This document shows positions 36,128 to 45,248 of a stretch of DNA of 64,000 nucleotides, piece by piece. How positions within the stretch are numbered: position 1 is the stretch's first letter; every line of letters starts with the position of its first letter. The notes below the pieces were generated by a model. The model was not told the origin of the DNA. It searched no databases and was given only the letters and a program-made list of their open reading frames with translations. Both the position numbers and the translations under genes were made by a program. Source of the stretch: Mycolicibacterium sp. P1-18 (GTDB lineage: Bacteria > Actinomycetota > Actinomycetes > Mycobacteriales > Mycobacteriaceae); contig NZ_NPKR01000004.1 in assembly GCF_008329535.1 (NCBI RefSeq), positions 558,001 to 622,000 on the forward strand, given 5' to 3'.

Positions 36128-38119
36128 ATGCGGCTGCTCGACAACTGGTCACCGCCCGACGGGGCGGGGCAACCCGTCGCCTGCCTGGCGACCAGTTTCA
36201 CCTTCGACTCCGATTTCTTCACGCAGGATTGCTTATCCCGCTTCCTCAGCCTCTCCACCACATCCAGCGAGGGTGACAGGATCTCCTCAATCGCGGCCAT
36301 TCTTGAAGAAGAGGATCGGCTCAGCGAAGTCCAAGTGTCGGTACTGATCGACCGCAGTAGCCCCGCCGAAAAGCGCAATCTTCGCTGGGATCTCCTCCCC
36401 GTCGGTGTACCGGGCGGCCTCCTTCACGCGAAAGTCGCCGCCCTGTTGTGGGAGCGATCGGCTCGGATCATCGTGGGATCGGCCAACCTCACGTCCGCTG
36501 GCTACCGCCGCCAAGTCGAACTCGCGATGGCGATCGAGCTGGATGAAGACTGCCGGGTGCCGAGGCCCGTTCTCGACGAACTCGTTGACGAGATTCGTCG
36601 TCTCGTGATGCTGGCACCTGGGCCTACGAGCGGCCCAAAAGCTCGCGCTATCAAGACCGTTGATCAGCTGGCTACGAGGATCGCCCAACTCAACGTACCG
36701 CGAGCGGGACAAATCGACCTTCAGCTGGCGGTAGCACCCGCACGACCCGGTGTGACGCCGTTCGATCGTCTGGACGACGTCTGGCGGGGCGCCAAACCGC
36801 TCCGGGCGACCATGCTCTCACCGTTTTGGGATGACGTCACGCCGTCGCCGGCATTCGAAGCGGTCCGTCGACAGCTCACCGGCCGTTCAGCGGAGAGGAA
36901 GGAGACGACATTCGTCGTCGCCCGCGACCCCTTCAGCGGAGCCATACAGGCACCCGCTTCGCTAGCCGAGCATCCCGGTACCGAAGTCGTCGAGTTCATT
37001 CTCGATGAGAATGAACGGCGCCTGCTGCATGCCAAACTAGTGTTGATCGAGAGCCCTCAATGGCTTGCCGCTCTGATCGGTTCGTCGAATGCTACCGAGG
37101 CCGGACTCGGATTGAATCTGCATCACGGCCACCACGAGCTGAACTTGTGGATCGGGTGCCCCGCCACTTCGAGCACCGCGAAGCAGCTCCGCGCGTTGGC
37201 GCAGAAGGGTGGTGCGGTCGACCTCTCGGATGAACAATGCAGCCCCGAGCGCGATGAAGATGAGCCGCCAACACTTTCGTTACCAACGGGATTCGTACAG
37301 TGCGTCATTGACGCGGCGCCGCCGGCCTACATTCGCTTCGAGCTTCGTGCGCAATCGCTCCCGGGTCTTTGGGCGGTTCGAACACCTGCGGGACACGAAT
37401 TGCTTAGCGCAGTCGACTGGCAGGAGCTCGGATCGTCTGAGACTGTGACCGTCAACCTCGTAGATGAGGTCTTGCCGTCATTCCTTATCGTGCGATGGGA
37501 CGACGACGGCGACAAGGTCGAAGCCACGTGGGTGGCGAACGTCCAAGACAGAGGTGCTTTGCCACCGCCGTCCGAGCTCGCCGATCTGCCTGTCGACGTA
37601 CTTTTGGCCGCCCTGGCATCGACGCGACCGCTTCCCGTCGCACTCGAATCCGAACTCCGTCGACGCCAGCGCGATGACAACACTGACGGACGAACCGATC
37701 TCGATCCACTACGTCGTTACGACGACACAGGCCTATTGCTTCACCGGGCGCGACACCTGTCGCTCGCGTTGTGGCGTCTGCAGGAACGACTTGCGCGTCC
37801 TGCAACAAGCATCGACGCGCTTCAGTGGCGCTTGCGAGGAGCCATCGGACCGTTGGCCATCGCTGACGGAATCGTGAAGGCCGAGCAAGAGAAGGAGTCA
37901 CTGCCCGGTGAAGCGCACTTCCTGCTCGCCGAACTGGCCTTGACGGTCGCGGCAGTCGACTGGGAGCACGTGGCGACCGAGATCCCTTACGGACCAGTGC
38001 GCGCGCTGATAATCGAAACCGTTCGCGAGATTCGCAATCGCCTTAATGCACTTCCGCCAGCATCCGACCCAGCACTCAACGTCTACGTGCGCGACGCTCT
38101 CGCAAAGGCAGCACGATGA
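36128..38119 (+). CDS. Phospholipase D-like nuclease with two HxK/GSxN motifs
   Basis: Likely starts are ATG 36128 or TTG 36119, the latter overlapping the preceding TGA. The protein has about 663 residues. A first PLD half-site is His100-x-Lys102 ('LLHAKVAALLW') with 'IIVGSANLTSAGYRR' at about 117, and a second is His301-x-Lys303 ('LLHAKLVLIE') with 'ALIGSSNATEAGLG' near 317. Two HxK motifs in one chain form one active site in PLD-family nucleases. The C-terminal about 300 residues are unassigned. It overlaps the helicase gene by four bases. A nuclease acting with that helicase on foreign DNA is the natural inference. Confidence 0.8.
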   Translation: MRLLDNWSPPDGAGQPVACLATSFTFDSDFFTQDCLSRFLSLSTTSSEGDRISSIAAILEEEDRLSEVQVSVLIDRSSPAEKRNLRWDLLPVGVPGGLLHAKVAALLWERSARIIVGSANLTSAGYRRQVELAMAIELDEDCRVPRPVLDELVDEIRRLVMLAPGPTSGPKARAIKTVDQLATRIAQLNVPRAGQIDLQLAVAPARPGVTPFDRLDDVWRGAKPLRATMLSPFWDDVTPSPAFEAVRRQLTGRSAERKETTFVVARDPFSGAIQAPASLAEHPGTEVVEFILDENERRLLHAKLVLIESPQWLAALIGSSNATEAGLGLNLHHGHHELNLWIGCPATSSTAKQLRALAQKGGAVDLSDEQCSPERDEDEPPTLSLPTGFVQCVIDAAPPAYIRFELRAQSLPGLWAVRTPAGHELLSAVDWQELGSSETVTVNLVDEVLPSFLIVRWDDDGDKVEATWVANVQDRGALPPPSELADLPVDVLLAALASTRPLPVALESELRRRQRDDNTDGRTDLDPLRRYDDTGLLLHRARHLSLALWRLQERLARPATSIDALQWRLRGAIGPLAIADGIVKAEQEKESLPGEAHFLLAELALTVAAVDWEHVATEIPYGPVRALIIETVREIRNRLNALPPASDPALNVYVRDALAKAAR

Positions 38120-40845
38120 CCTGGGTGCTCAGCTCCAAGGTCAGCCTTCGGAACAACCGTGTCCCGAACGCGGACGCGGACCGTCAACAGCGCACTGCCG
38201 CAGAGATTCTGCGGCGGTTGGCCGATCAGCCGGGCCTGATACTCGCCGATGAAGTCGGTATGGGTAAGACGTACGTGGCTCTCGCCGTGGCCGCGTCGGT
38301 GATCCAAAGTACGAGGCGTAAGCGGCCCGTAGTGGTCATGGTGCCGAGCGCAGTCGCTGGGAAATGGCCCACTGAATGGGCGGTCTTCTCGGAACGATGT
38401 CTACCGCCCGGCCATGGCCTAAGAGCAACTCCTGAGACGATCACTCGGGGAAGCGAATTCCTCAAACTTCTCGACGACCCAGGCGCAAGCCGTTCCCATT
38501 TGATCTTTCTCACCCACGGCGCGCTCACAACTAGCCTTAACGACCCATTCATTCGGCTCGCACTGATTCGTCGGGCGATGTTACATCGACGAGATCAGGG
38601 TGACCGTCGCCGCGCCATCGCGAGGTGTGCTGCGCGACTTCTTGCGGATCGCAGGTTCGACGAAGAAGTTACGTCTGACCTGCTGTCGAAACCGATCGGG
38701 CAATGGCGGCAGACTTGGAATCGATGGCATACAGCAAGCCCTATCCACGACGATCCGGTGCCATTTGCTCTAGGTCGAGCGCTCTCGAATGTCGACCTCG
38801 ACTCGCTTCGCGATGCTCTCGCGGCGGTCCCCCTGCGACACTCACCGACGTTCGACACAAGGTTGAAAAGTGCCCGCGAGCAACTGAACAAGTCTCTCAA
38901 CAGCGTATGGACACAGACCCTCGGATCGCTCGACGAGCGCCTGCCGTTGCTGATTCTCGACGAGGCTCACCACCTTAAGAACCCGAATCAGTTGTCACGG
39001 CTCTTCGCCAACAAGGAGGCGGCCCGTGACGCCGATGCCCTCCAAGGTCCGCTAGGGAACATGTTCGCGAAAATGCTGTTCCTAACAGCTACTCCGTTTC
39101 AGCTCGGTCATCACGAATTGCTCTCGGTCCTGGACCGTTTTCACGGTGTGCGATGGCCCTCCGTGACCGCACGAGCGCAGTTCGACACGGATATCAGGCA
39201 ACTGCGCGAAGCGCTCGATCGAGCCCAGGGCAGCGCGCTTCGACTGGAGCGTGCATGGGCCCGAATCTCGCCATCTGACAGCGATCGTGTTGTTGCATTG
39301 GAATCCTTCGCACCGAACGAAGGTCAACCCGAGACGGTCCACAGCGCTCTATCAGTGGCCAACGCCGCTCGAGAAGACATCAAGATTGCTGAAGATCTTC
39401 TGCGGCCGTGGGTCATCCGCCACGTGAAACCTGATAGGTCGACGCGTCGCCGGTACCGACCCGGCCGGTCGATCCTCGATGACAGCGACACTGACGTGGG
39501 GCTGGCCGTCGGAGGGCCCGCGGTGTTGCCGTTCCTGCTGGCGGCTCGCGCACAAGCAGTGGCTTCGCTTCACGGCCCCGGTGGTGAACAGGCGACACGC
39601 GCCTATTTCGCGTACGGGCTCGCCTCATCATTCGAGGCCTACGCGGACACCCGGCGCAATCGCGTTGCAAACCTCGACGACCGACCGCCCGAGGAGACCG
39701 CCGATACGCCGACGGACCAGATGCGTTGGTATCTTGATCGAATCGCGGCTGCACTCCCAACTGACGAGGCTGACGGCTGGGCAGCCCACCCCAAGATCGC
39801 GGCCACAGTCGGACGCGTGCGCGACCTGTGGTGCGAGGGTGAGAAGACGCTGGTGTTCTGTTTCTACGTCGAAACGGGACGCGCACTGCGGGCGCATATT
39901 TCGCGGGCGCTGCGTGAAGAGGTGATTGCCCGAGCCGCGGTCAGCTTCCGGATAGAGCCAGTCGATTCGGACACCGTCATGGCCCAGTTGGACCGGGTCG
40001 GTGAACGGTTGTTGCGCAGCGACTCCGCCGGCTACAACTTATTCCAGAAGCGAATTCGACTGCTGCTAAGAGGTTTCGATAGCTCGACTCGGGACCAGGT
40101 GAGCGAGGTCGTCACCAGATTCATGCGAACGCCGTCGTTCTTGGTTCGCTTCGTTGATCTCAGTCCGAGGACATCGATTGATGACCTTATCGCTGGCCTT
40201 GAGCGGCAAGATGGTTCCGGGGCCACCCTCGCCGACCGTGTCCGCTGGTTCGCTAGTTCGCTGAGCCAGAAGGTAGCGACTGAACGAGGGGAAATTATCG
40301 AGGCCCTCACCGGCATTCAAACCGGCGGCATCGTCACCTCAGTCGAGGACTTCGATCCGTCGGAGCGCTCGCGAAGCAGGGAAGTACTCATGCCAAACGT
40401 CCGGTTGGCCAATGGCTCGGTCCGTCAGGACACTCGCCGTCGGCTAATGCTGGCGTTTAATACTCCCTTCTTTCCTGAGGTGCTCGTAGCAAGCTCGGTG
40501 ATGTCAGAGGGCGTGGATCTCCAACAAGATTGTCGACACGTGATCCACCACGATCTCGACTGGAACCCGAGCACGCTCGAACAGCGGACCGGTCGAATCG
40601 ATCGCATCGGGTCGAAAGCGGGCGCTGTTGAGCAGCCCGTGGTGATTTACGAGCCGTATCTCGGCGGAACTCACGATGAGAAGATGTTCCGCGTCGTCAA
40701 AGATCGCGAGAGGTGGTTCGGCGTAGTCATGGGCGAGACACCGGAGTCGAGCGATCGGGCCACTGATCGTCAGGAGGCTCGGGTTCCGTTACCGGTGGCC
40801 CTGGCTGAGCAGTTGACGATGAATCTCGCACTGCCGGAGGGATGA
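38116..40845 (+). CDS. SNF2/RapA-like superfamily 2 helicase
   Basis: The 909-residue protein has Walker A 'LADEVGMGKTYVALAVAAS' near residues 44-60, 'VVVMVPSAVAGKWPTEW', DEAH box 'LILDEAHHLKNP' near 280, 'LFLTATPFQLGHHEL', and a helicase-C domain with 'LVASSVMSEGVDLQQDC' and 'LEQRTGRIDRIGSKA' near 820. This is the RapA/HepA-like group of SNF2 ATPases, also seen in DISARM and other defence systems. ATG 38116 overlaps the PLD gene stop. No DrmA, DrmB or methyltransferase gene of DISARM lies next to it, so the operon is not DISARM as described. It ends ten bases from the convergent repeat gene. Confidence 0.85.
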   Translation: MTWVLSSKVSLRNNRVPNADADRQQRTAAEILRRLADQPGLILADEVGMGKTYVALAVAASVIQSTRRKRPVVVMVPSAVAGKWPTEWAVFSERCLPPGHGLRATPETITRGSEFLKLLDDPGASRSHLIFLTHGALTTSLNDPFIRLALIRRAMLHRRDQGDRRRAIARCAARLLADRRFDEEVTSDLLSKPIGQWRQTWNRWHTASPIHDDPVPFALGRALSNVDLDSLRDALAAVPLRHSPTFDTRLKSAREQLNKSLNSVWTQTLGSLDERLPLLILDEAHHLKNPNQLSRLFANKEAARDADALQGPLGNMFAKMLFLTATPFQLGHHELLSVLDRFHGVRWPSVTARAQFDTDIRQLREALDRAQGSALRLERAWARISPSDSDRVVALESFAPNEGQPETVHSALSVANAAREDIKIAEDLLRPWVIRHVKPDRSTRRRYRPGRSILDDSDTDVGLAVGGPAVLPFLLAARAQAVASLHGPGGEQATRAYFAYGLASSFEAYADTRRNRVANLDDRPPEETADTPTDQMRWYLDRIAAALPTDEADGWAAHPKIAATVGRVRDLWCEGEKTLVFCFYVETGRALRAHISRALREEVIARAAVSFRIEPVDSDTVMAQLDRVGERLLRSDSAGYNLFQKRIRLLLRGFDSSTRDQVSEVVTRFMRTPSFLVRFVDLSPRTSIDDLIAGLERQDGSGATLADRVRWFASSLSQKVATERGEIIEALTGIQTGGIVTSVEDFDPSERSRSREVLMPNVRLANGSVRQDTRRRLMLAFNTPFFPEVLVASSVMSEGVDLQQDCRHVIHHDLDWNPSTLEQRTGRIDRIGSKAGAVEQPVVIYEPYLGGTHDEKMFRVVKDRERWFGVVMGETPESSDRATDRQEARVPLPVALAEQLTMNLALPEG

Positions 40846-40854
40846 CTCAGCCGG

Positions 40855-41976
40855 TTATAGGCTTGAGTATATCCAGTTGAGGATCGAGTCACCGAGTCGA
40901 ATCCAATTGCGGGGAATGCGCGCTCCAGCATCCGACTTGGGATCGTCCACCGTGGGCGCCGCGCCCGAGATCGACCCTCCCCCATCCATACTCATCTCGC
41001 TCCACTCGAAGGTCAGATCGACGTCCTTGCCGTTCGACCAGTCGACGGTCCCACGAATGGGCGAGCTCGAAGCCGGCGAACGGTCGCCGGCCACCATACT
41101 GATGTCTTGATACCAGGTAGCGGAGCGCTCGCCCTTCCACTCGAATGACAACTCGTAACCGACGTAGTCTCCGCCCGCCGCCATCGACCATAGGATGAAG
41201 CTGACGTAACCGGGTTCAATCACGTCCGGCAACTGTTCGGTCGGATCGACTTCCCATGGGTACGGCTCGAACTCGACTTCTTCATCTTCCTCGTCGAGTG
41301 CCTTCGTAGCGTCGATCAGATCCCGAGCTCGCCCCCTGTTGACACCCTTCTCGAAGTAGCGTTGGGCGGCGTCGGGAGAGATCCCGTCTTTGATCCACAG
41401 CAGCCAGTCGGTCGGCGGAATTTCTGTCGGCTGCCATTGCAGAATCTGGTGACCAGTCAAGCCTCGGTCCATGAGATCGCGGACCTGCTGCATCGTGAAC
41501 CCACCGTCCAAGATTCGCCGCAGTTCTTGACCCGGCCAAACTAGCGGATCCGCCACGGGCTTTCCCTGCCAGTTGTCGAGCAAGTCGAGTAACGCGTCGA
41601 ACTCGAAGCGCTCGTTCATCTCGGGCAATAGTGGTTCCAGACTGCTGAGGCCCAACCTTTGGTCCAGCCAGCGGCGAACGTCCGTCACACCAAGGCCCGC
41701 CGACGCAAGCGTGCGCTTGTAACTCGCGACGTCCTTAGGGCTGATGCCAATACTTAGCCACAGCGAGAACTCGTCTACAGGGACGTCTCCTTCTGCCAAC
41801 TCGCGAATGAGCTCTAAACGCCTCGGCCCCCGGCCGATCACTTCGAGCCACCGTCGAGCAACGTCGACGGAACCGATTGCCTTCACCAGCTCGGCCCAGT
41901 CAGAGGCGGACCTGAGTCCGAGTTTCCAAACATCGTTGGTCAGTTCCAGGTTTGGTTCGCTTGATTGGTCGCTCAC
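40855..41976 (-). CDS. Helical-repeat protein with C-terminal beta-rich domain (island family R, copy 2)
   Basis: The 373-residue protein has an N-terminal helical half with Trp/Gly-rich repeats ('ARRWLEVIGRGPRRLELI', 'DWLLWIKDGISPDAAQRYF') and a C-terminal domain beginning 'FEPYPWEVDPTEQLPDVI'. The domain continues with 'ATWYQDISMVAGDRSPASSS' and 'GKDVDLTFEWSEMSM' and ends 'WIRLGDSILNWIYSSL'. It aligns over the last about 170 residues with the gene at 4828-6261 but lacks that protein's final about 55 residues. It converges on the SNF2 helicase gene with a ten-base gap. Function unknown. The association of intact copies with both flanking operons is the main clue. Confidence 0.75.
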   Translation of the reverse strand: MSDQSSEPNLELTNDVWKLGLRSASDWAELVKAIGSVDVARRWLEVIGRGPRRLELIRELAEGDVPVDEFSLWLSIGISPKDVASYKRTLASAGLGVTDVRRWLDQRLGLSSLEPLLPEMNERFEFDALLDLLDNWQGKPVADPLVWPGQELRRILDGGFTMQQVRDLMDRGLTGHQILQWQPTEIPPTDWLLWIKDGISPDAAQRYFEKGVNRGRARDLIDATKALDEEDEEVEFEPYPWEVDPTEQLPDVIEPGYVSFILWSMAAGGDYVGYELSFEWKGERSATWYQDISMVAGDRSPASSSPIRGTVDWSNGKDVDLTFEWSEMSMDGGGSISGAAPTVDDPKSDAGARIPRNWIRLGDSILNWIYSSL

Positions 41977-42151
41977 TGTTACCCCTTACGCTGACTGCTC
42001 CGGAAGGCTACAACGACTACGACCGCAATATCGGCAAGCGAAAAGGTTCGAAGCAGAGCCCTCGCTTGCTTGCCCCTCCAACATGGCAGTTAGTCCTGAT
42101 CTTCGACGTGAAGCGGTCCGTGGCGCGGTGGCGAAACGCGATTAGCGACGA

Positions 42152-42283
42152 CTACTGACTATCGGGAGGGTCTGCTTCATCGTGAAGTCGGGTCTCGATG
42201 ACCAAGTTCGCCGGCTTGAGCTTCTGCCGCCAGCCGTACTCAGCGTCGCTCAACCAGTCCTTGAGCGAAATTTGGTCCGCCAC
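42152..42283 (-). CDS. Small hypothetical protein, 43 aa
   Basis: GTG 42283 is preceded by a strong GGGGGAG box and opens a 43-residue frame that ends TAG at 42152. The product starts 'MADQISLKDWLSDAEYGW' and ends 'LHDEADPPDSQ'. It is polar, without a membrane segment. No family is recognised. The ribosome binding site and lack of a competing gene support it as real. It lies upstream of, and on the same strand as, the helical-repeat gene 175 bases away. Confidence 0.5.
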   Translation of the reverse strand: MADQISLKDWLSDAEYGWRQKLKPANLVIETRLHDEADPPDSQ

Positions 42284-42373
42284 GCTCCCCCTTGATGACC
42301 CACTAACGGCACTTTAATCAACGGCTCGGACAGATTGCGAGCAAATCAAGCCTTGTCGGCGGGCAGTGCGATA

Positions 42374-43702
42374 GTGGTGGACGTGGGCAACGACGCGATC
42401 TCGATACGACTCGTCGAGTGGAACGTCGCGATGTCGCTCCACGACAAGACCCATTTGCTGGCCAAGCTCAACCCCACGATTGCAGTACTGCCCGAGTCCG
42501 CCCATCCGGACCGAACGCGGCCGGCACTCGAGGCCATCGGCGCGTCGTCCATGCAATGGACCGGCGGCAACTCCAACAAGGGTTTGCTGGCCGTCGCGTT
42601 CGGCGGCTGGGACCTGCGCATCGACGAAAGCTACGATCCCGGATACCAATGGGTGATGCCTTTGCATCTCACCGGGCCAAGACACATCAGGCTGCTTGCT
42701 GTTTGGGACATGAACCACCGCGGCAAGGGCCATGCGTCCGCGCGTCAACTTGGAGCATGCCGTGCATCCATCGCCCACTACGAGGACTTCCTCTTGGGCG
42801 ACTCCGACCTTGTGCTCCTTAGCGGCGACTTCAACAATTCGGTCTCTTGGGATAAACCCTCCAAGCGCTCGAAATTCGGCGGCTTCATGGATCAACTGGA
42901 GGCGCGCGGATTCGTCAATGCCTACCACCATCACATGGGTTGCGAGCGCGGCGCCGAGCCAGATCCCACATTGTAATGGATGAAGAACGTCGCAACGACG
43001 TACCACATCGACTACACCTTCGTGTCGCGCGCCGAGGCTGTCGAAGCAGTCACCGTCGGTACACACAAGGAGTGGCTCGCCCATAGTGACCACGGGCCCA
43101 TGACGGTAGACCTGAGGGTAAGCAGCGTCCTGGACCATGCGACGGAGCCGCTCGTCACCGGCAATGCAAACTCGCGGGGCCAACCGGTGGCGAGGCGGTA
43201 CCGGGCCGCGGCGAGTAGCGCTCTGCCTACCGAGAAGGAGACACAGTTGCGGGGAACTCCCGACATGCGCTTTCCCATCGAGTCGGGGGCGTTGCCTGAC
43301 ATGACGTGCGGCGTCAATGGCGAAAACTTCGTACAGCGTTTTCGCCCAACGTATTTCACCGCGGACTGGCGGAAGGGATTCCTCGTCCAAGTGAGGATCT
43401 GGGGACCGCGCGCCTTCGACGACGGAACGACGGGCCAGCGCCATCTAGATCACCGCTGGAAGCACACGCCGGCCAGAGGTCCCGTTCGCTACGTCGACCT
43501 GCCGCCACAGATTGCCAGCCGGCTGCGGGCATACAACGCCGAGCACGGCTTGCAGGGTTTACCGTAGTCGACCCTCGACAAGTGGTGCGGAATCAGACGG
43601 CGACTTTCGCGCCTTCGATTTTTCAGCGTCGCACACCACTACGAACTGCTCAAGCAGCGTTACCCGAACGATCTCGATGAAGGTCCGAAGAGGAAATGGT
43701 AG
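42374..43702 (+). pseudogene. Endonuclease/exonuclease/phosphatase-family gene with two in-frame stops
   Basis: One frame encodes an EEP-superfamily domain: 'IRLVEWNVAMSLHDK', 'LAVLPESAHPD' type strand ('PTIAVLPESAHPD'), 'LVLLSGDFNNSVSWDK' and, after a TAA at 42974, 'YHIDYTFVSRAEAVEAV' and 'AHSDHGPMTVDLRV'. The natural residue at the TAA is probably Tyr ('EPDPTL-Y-WMKN'). The frame runs on with about 145 further residues to a TAG at 43565, and past it reads 'FFSVAHHYELLKQRYPND' before a final TAG at 43700. Two nonsense codons in one otherwise good frame indicate a pseudogene, unless the sequence has errors. GTG 42374 is the likely start, with a weak ribosome site. The C-terminal part matches nothing I know. 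Confidence 0.7.
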
Positions 43703-43712
43703 GAAGCTAATC

Positions 43713-44339
43713 GTGGATATCGCGCTTGATCCGCCCCGGCACATCTTGCGGTTACCCGAAAACTGGCAACCGTTGAAGACGATGCCGGACGACCCTCCCG
43801 GCACCCGCGTCATCGGGTACCACGACGCGGGAAGCGAGGGCATGGTCCTGATCACCCCGGTAAGCGCCGGGGACTTCTTCATGCCGTTCGATCAGACAGC
43901 AGTCATCAGCGGCATCCGGCCAGCCCTAGCGGAGACCGATTCCGGTCTGGTCGAGGCTGCGACCGGACGCGACCTTGCCGGACACCGTTTCGTGTACACG
44001 ATCATCAAAGGCGCGATGGAGCCGGCGGGTATGCAATACACGCTGACCCTTCACATCGAGAGCGACGGCCCGACCCGATTCCAAATCCAAGGGTTCTTCA
44101 GCGAGCGAGGCACAACCGGTGTCCGTGACGCACTCGTTCAGGAGCTCAAACAACGCGACGGTACAGTCCGCCGTGGCGAAAATGGGCTGGAAGGATGGCT
44201 CCTCAACCCTTACGACGACGCTGAGGACGGCTTGCTCATGAACCTGTCCGAGTCGCGTGAGTACGACGGCATGTTCCCAAATCACCCACTGACACAAGCA
44301 CGTTGGTTCGCTGCGGCCGTAAGCAGCTGCGCGGGTTGA
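43713..44339 (+). CDS. Hypothetical protein, 208 aa
   Basis: GTG 43713 has AGGAAG nine bases upstream and gives 'VDIALDPPRHILRLPENW'. ATG 43677 is an alternative within the end of the preceding broken gene. The protein looks globular and beta-rich ('GYHDAGSEGMVLITPVSAGD', 'YTLTLHIESDGPTRFQIQG') with a C-terminal 'EYDGMFPNHPLTQARWF'. There is no signal peptide or membrane helix. No family is recognised. It follows the EEP gene by ten bases and was probably co-transcribed with it, so it may be a partner of that nuclease. Confidence 0.55.
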   Translation: MDIALDPPRHILRLPENWQPLKTMPDDPPGTRVIGYHDAGSEGMVLITPVSAGDFFMPFDQTAVISGIRPALAETDSGLVEAATGRDLAGHRFVYTIIKGAMEPAGMQYTLTLHIESDGPTRFQIQGFFSERGTTGVRDALVQELKQRDGTVRRGENGLEGWLLNPYDDAEDGLLMNLSESREYDGMFPNHPLTQARWFAAAVSSCAG

Positions 44340-44442
44340 CGATTTCGGGTCTGTCGCCCGAGGACTTCCCGCAGGTGCCAAGCTCGGGTTGCGTCTGCTG
44401 TGGCAGCAACCCCAAAACTCCGAATTGGTTAGGCCCCAACCA

Positions 44443-45045
44443 CTAACTCGTTCGAGCGCCCAGTAGCTTCTTGTACGTCTGCAGGTCACGGGCGCTGAAG
44501 CAGCAGAACGTCACCTTCCGAATCCCTGGGAGGTCCTTCACCGCGCTCCTGACTGTTGACACGGCGACCTCGGCCGCAAGATCAATCGGATAGTTGAAGA
44601 CGCCGGTGCTGATAGATGGAAACGCAATCGTTGCGAGATCGCGCGCCGCGGCGATCTCCAGGCAACGCCGGTAACAGGACGCGAGGAGGTCGCGCTCACC
44701 TCGGCCACCGCCATGCCATACGGGCCCGACGGCGTGGATCACGTAGCGTGCCTGCAGCCGGTATCCCCTGGTGATCTTCGCGTTGCCCACTTCGCAACCG
44801 TTCAATGGTCGGCAGGCCTTGAGCAATTCAGGACCAGCCGCTTCATGGATCGCTCCATCGACACCGCCGCCGCCCAGCAACGACTGGTTGGCGGCGTTGA
44901 CGATCGCATCAACGCTGAGCTTGGTGATGTTCGCCTGCACGGCGACCAGGACGGCGGGCTCGACGTCTGGTGCCGCAGGCTGTTCATCCACCGGTGGCTG
45001 ACTCTGCCCCGAAAAGAGACGCCGAAATAGCCCTGCTTGTCCCAT
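44443..45045 (-). CDS. Macro-domain (ADP-ribose-binding or deacetylating) protein
   Basis: The frame is open to 45270, but ATG 45045 ('MGQAGLFRRLFSG') is the likely start, giving 200 residues. After a short basic leader and a Pro-rich linker comes a macro domain: 'VDAIVNAANQSLLGGGGVDG', 'AIHEAAGPELLKACRPLNGC', 'ITRGYRLQARYVIHAVGPVW' and 'IAFPSISTGVFNYPID'. Asn and the glycine loop are intact, as in active O-acetyl-ADP-ribose deacetylases of the YmdB/MacroD group. It could process NAD-derived ADP-ribose signals, which would be meaningful beside the SIR2 protein of this island, though that gene is 30 kb away. It follows the 559-aa gene on the same strand. Confidence 0.82.
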   Translation of the reverse strand: MGQAGLFRRLFSGQSQPPVDEQPAAPDVEPAVLVAVQANITKLSVDAIVNAANQSLLGGGGVDGAIHEAAGPELLKACRPLNGCEVGNAKITRGYRLQARYVIHAVGPVWHGGGRGERDLLASCYRRCLEIAAARDLATIAFPSISTGVFNYPIDLAAEVAVSTVRSAVKDLPGIRKVTFCCFSARDLQTYKKLLGARTS

Positions 45046-45248
45046 CGGCCCAATGATGCCCCGTTTGTGGAGTGTGGGGGAGTCTTTGCGGCCCGCTTCG
45101 TCTGCGCGCGAGATCCCGCACCAGACCAACAGGCGACGTCGGGGTCGGGCCGGAATGGATTCCCGCACCAGATTAAGTTGGTAGCCCTCTGACTCATCGG
45201 GGCAGTACCACTTAGTCGCTGCCAGCCACGTCGTGGGACGGGCCCAAG

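Noticed and set aside
38116..40845. DISARM drmD
   Set aside because: The helicase type fits, but DrmA, DrmB and a methyltransferase gene are missing nearby, so the name is not used.
42314..43444. Long minus-strand open frame of 376 codons
   Set aside because: It is antisense to the EEP gene, whose motifs are clear on the plus strand. Its translation shows no recognisable domain.
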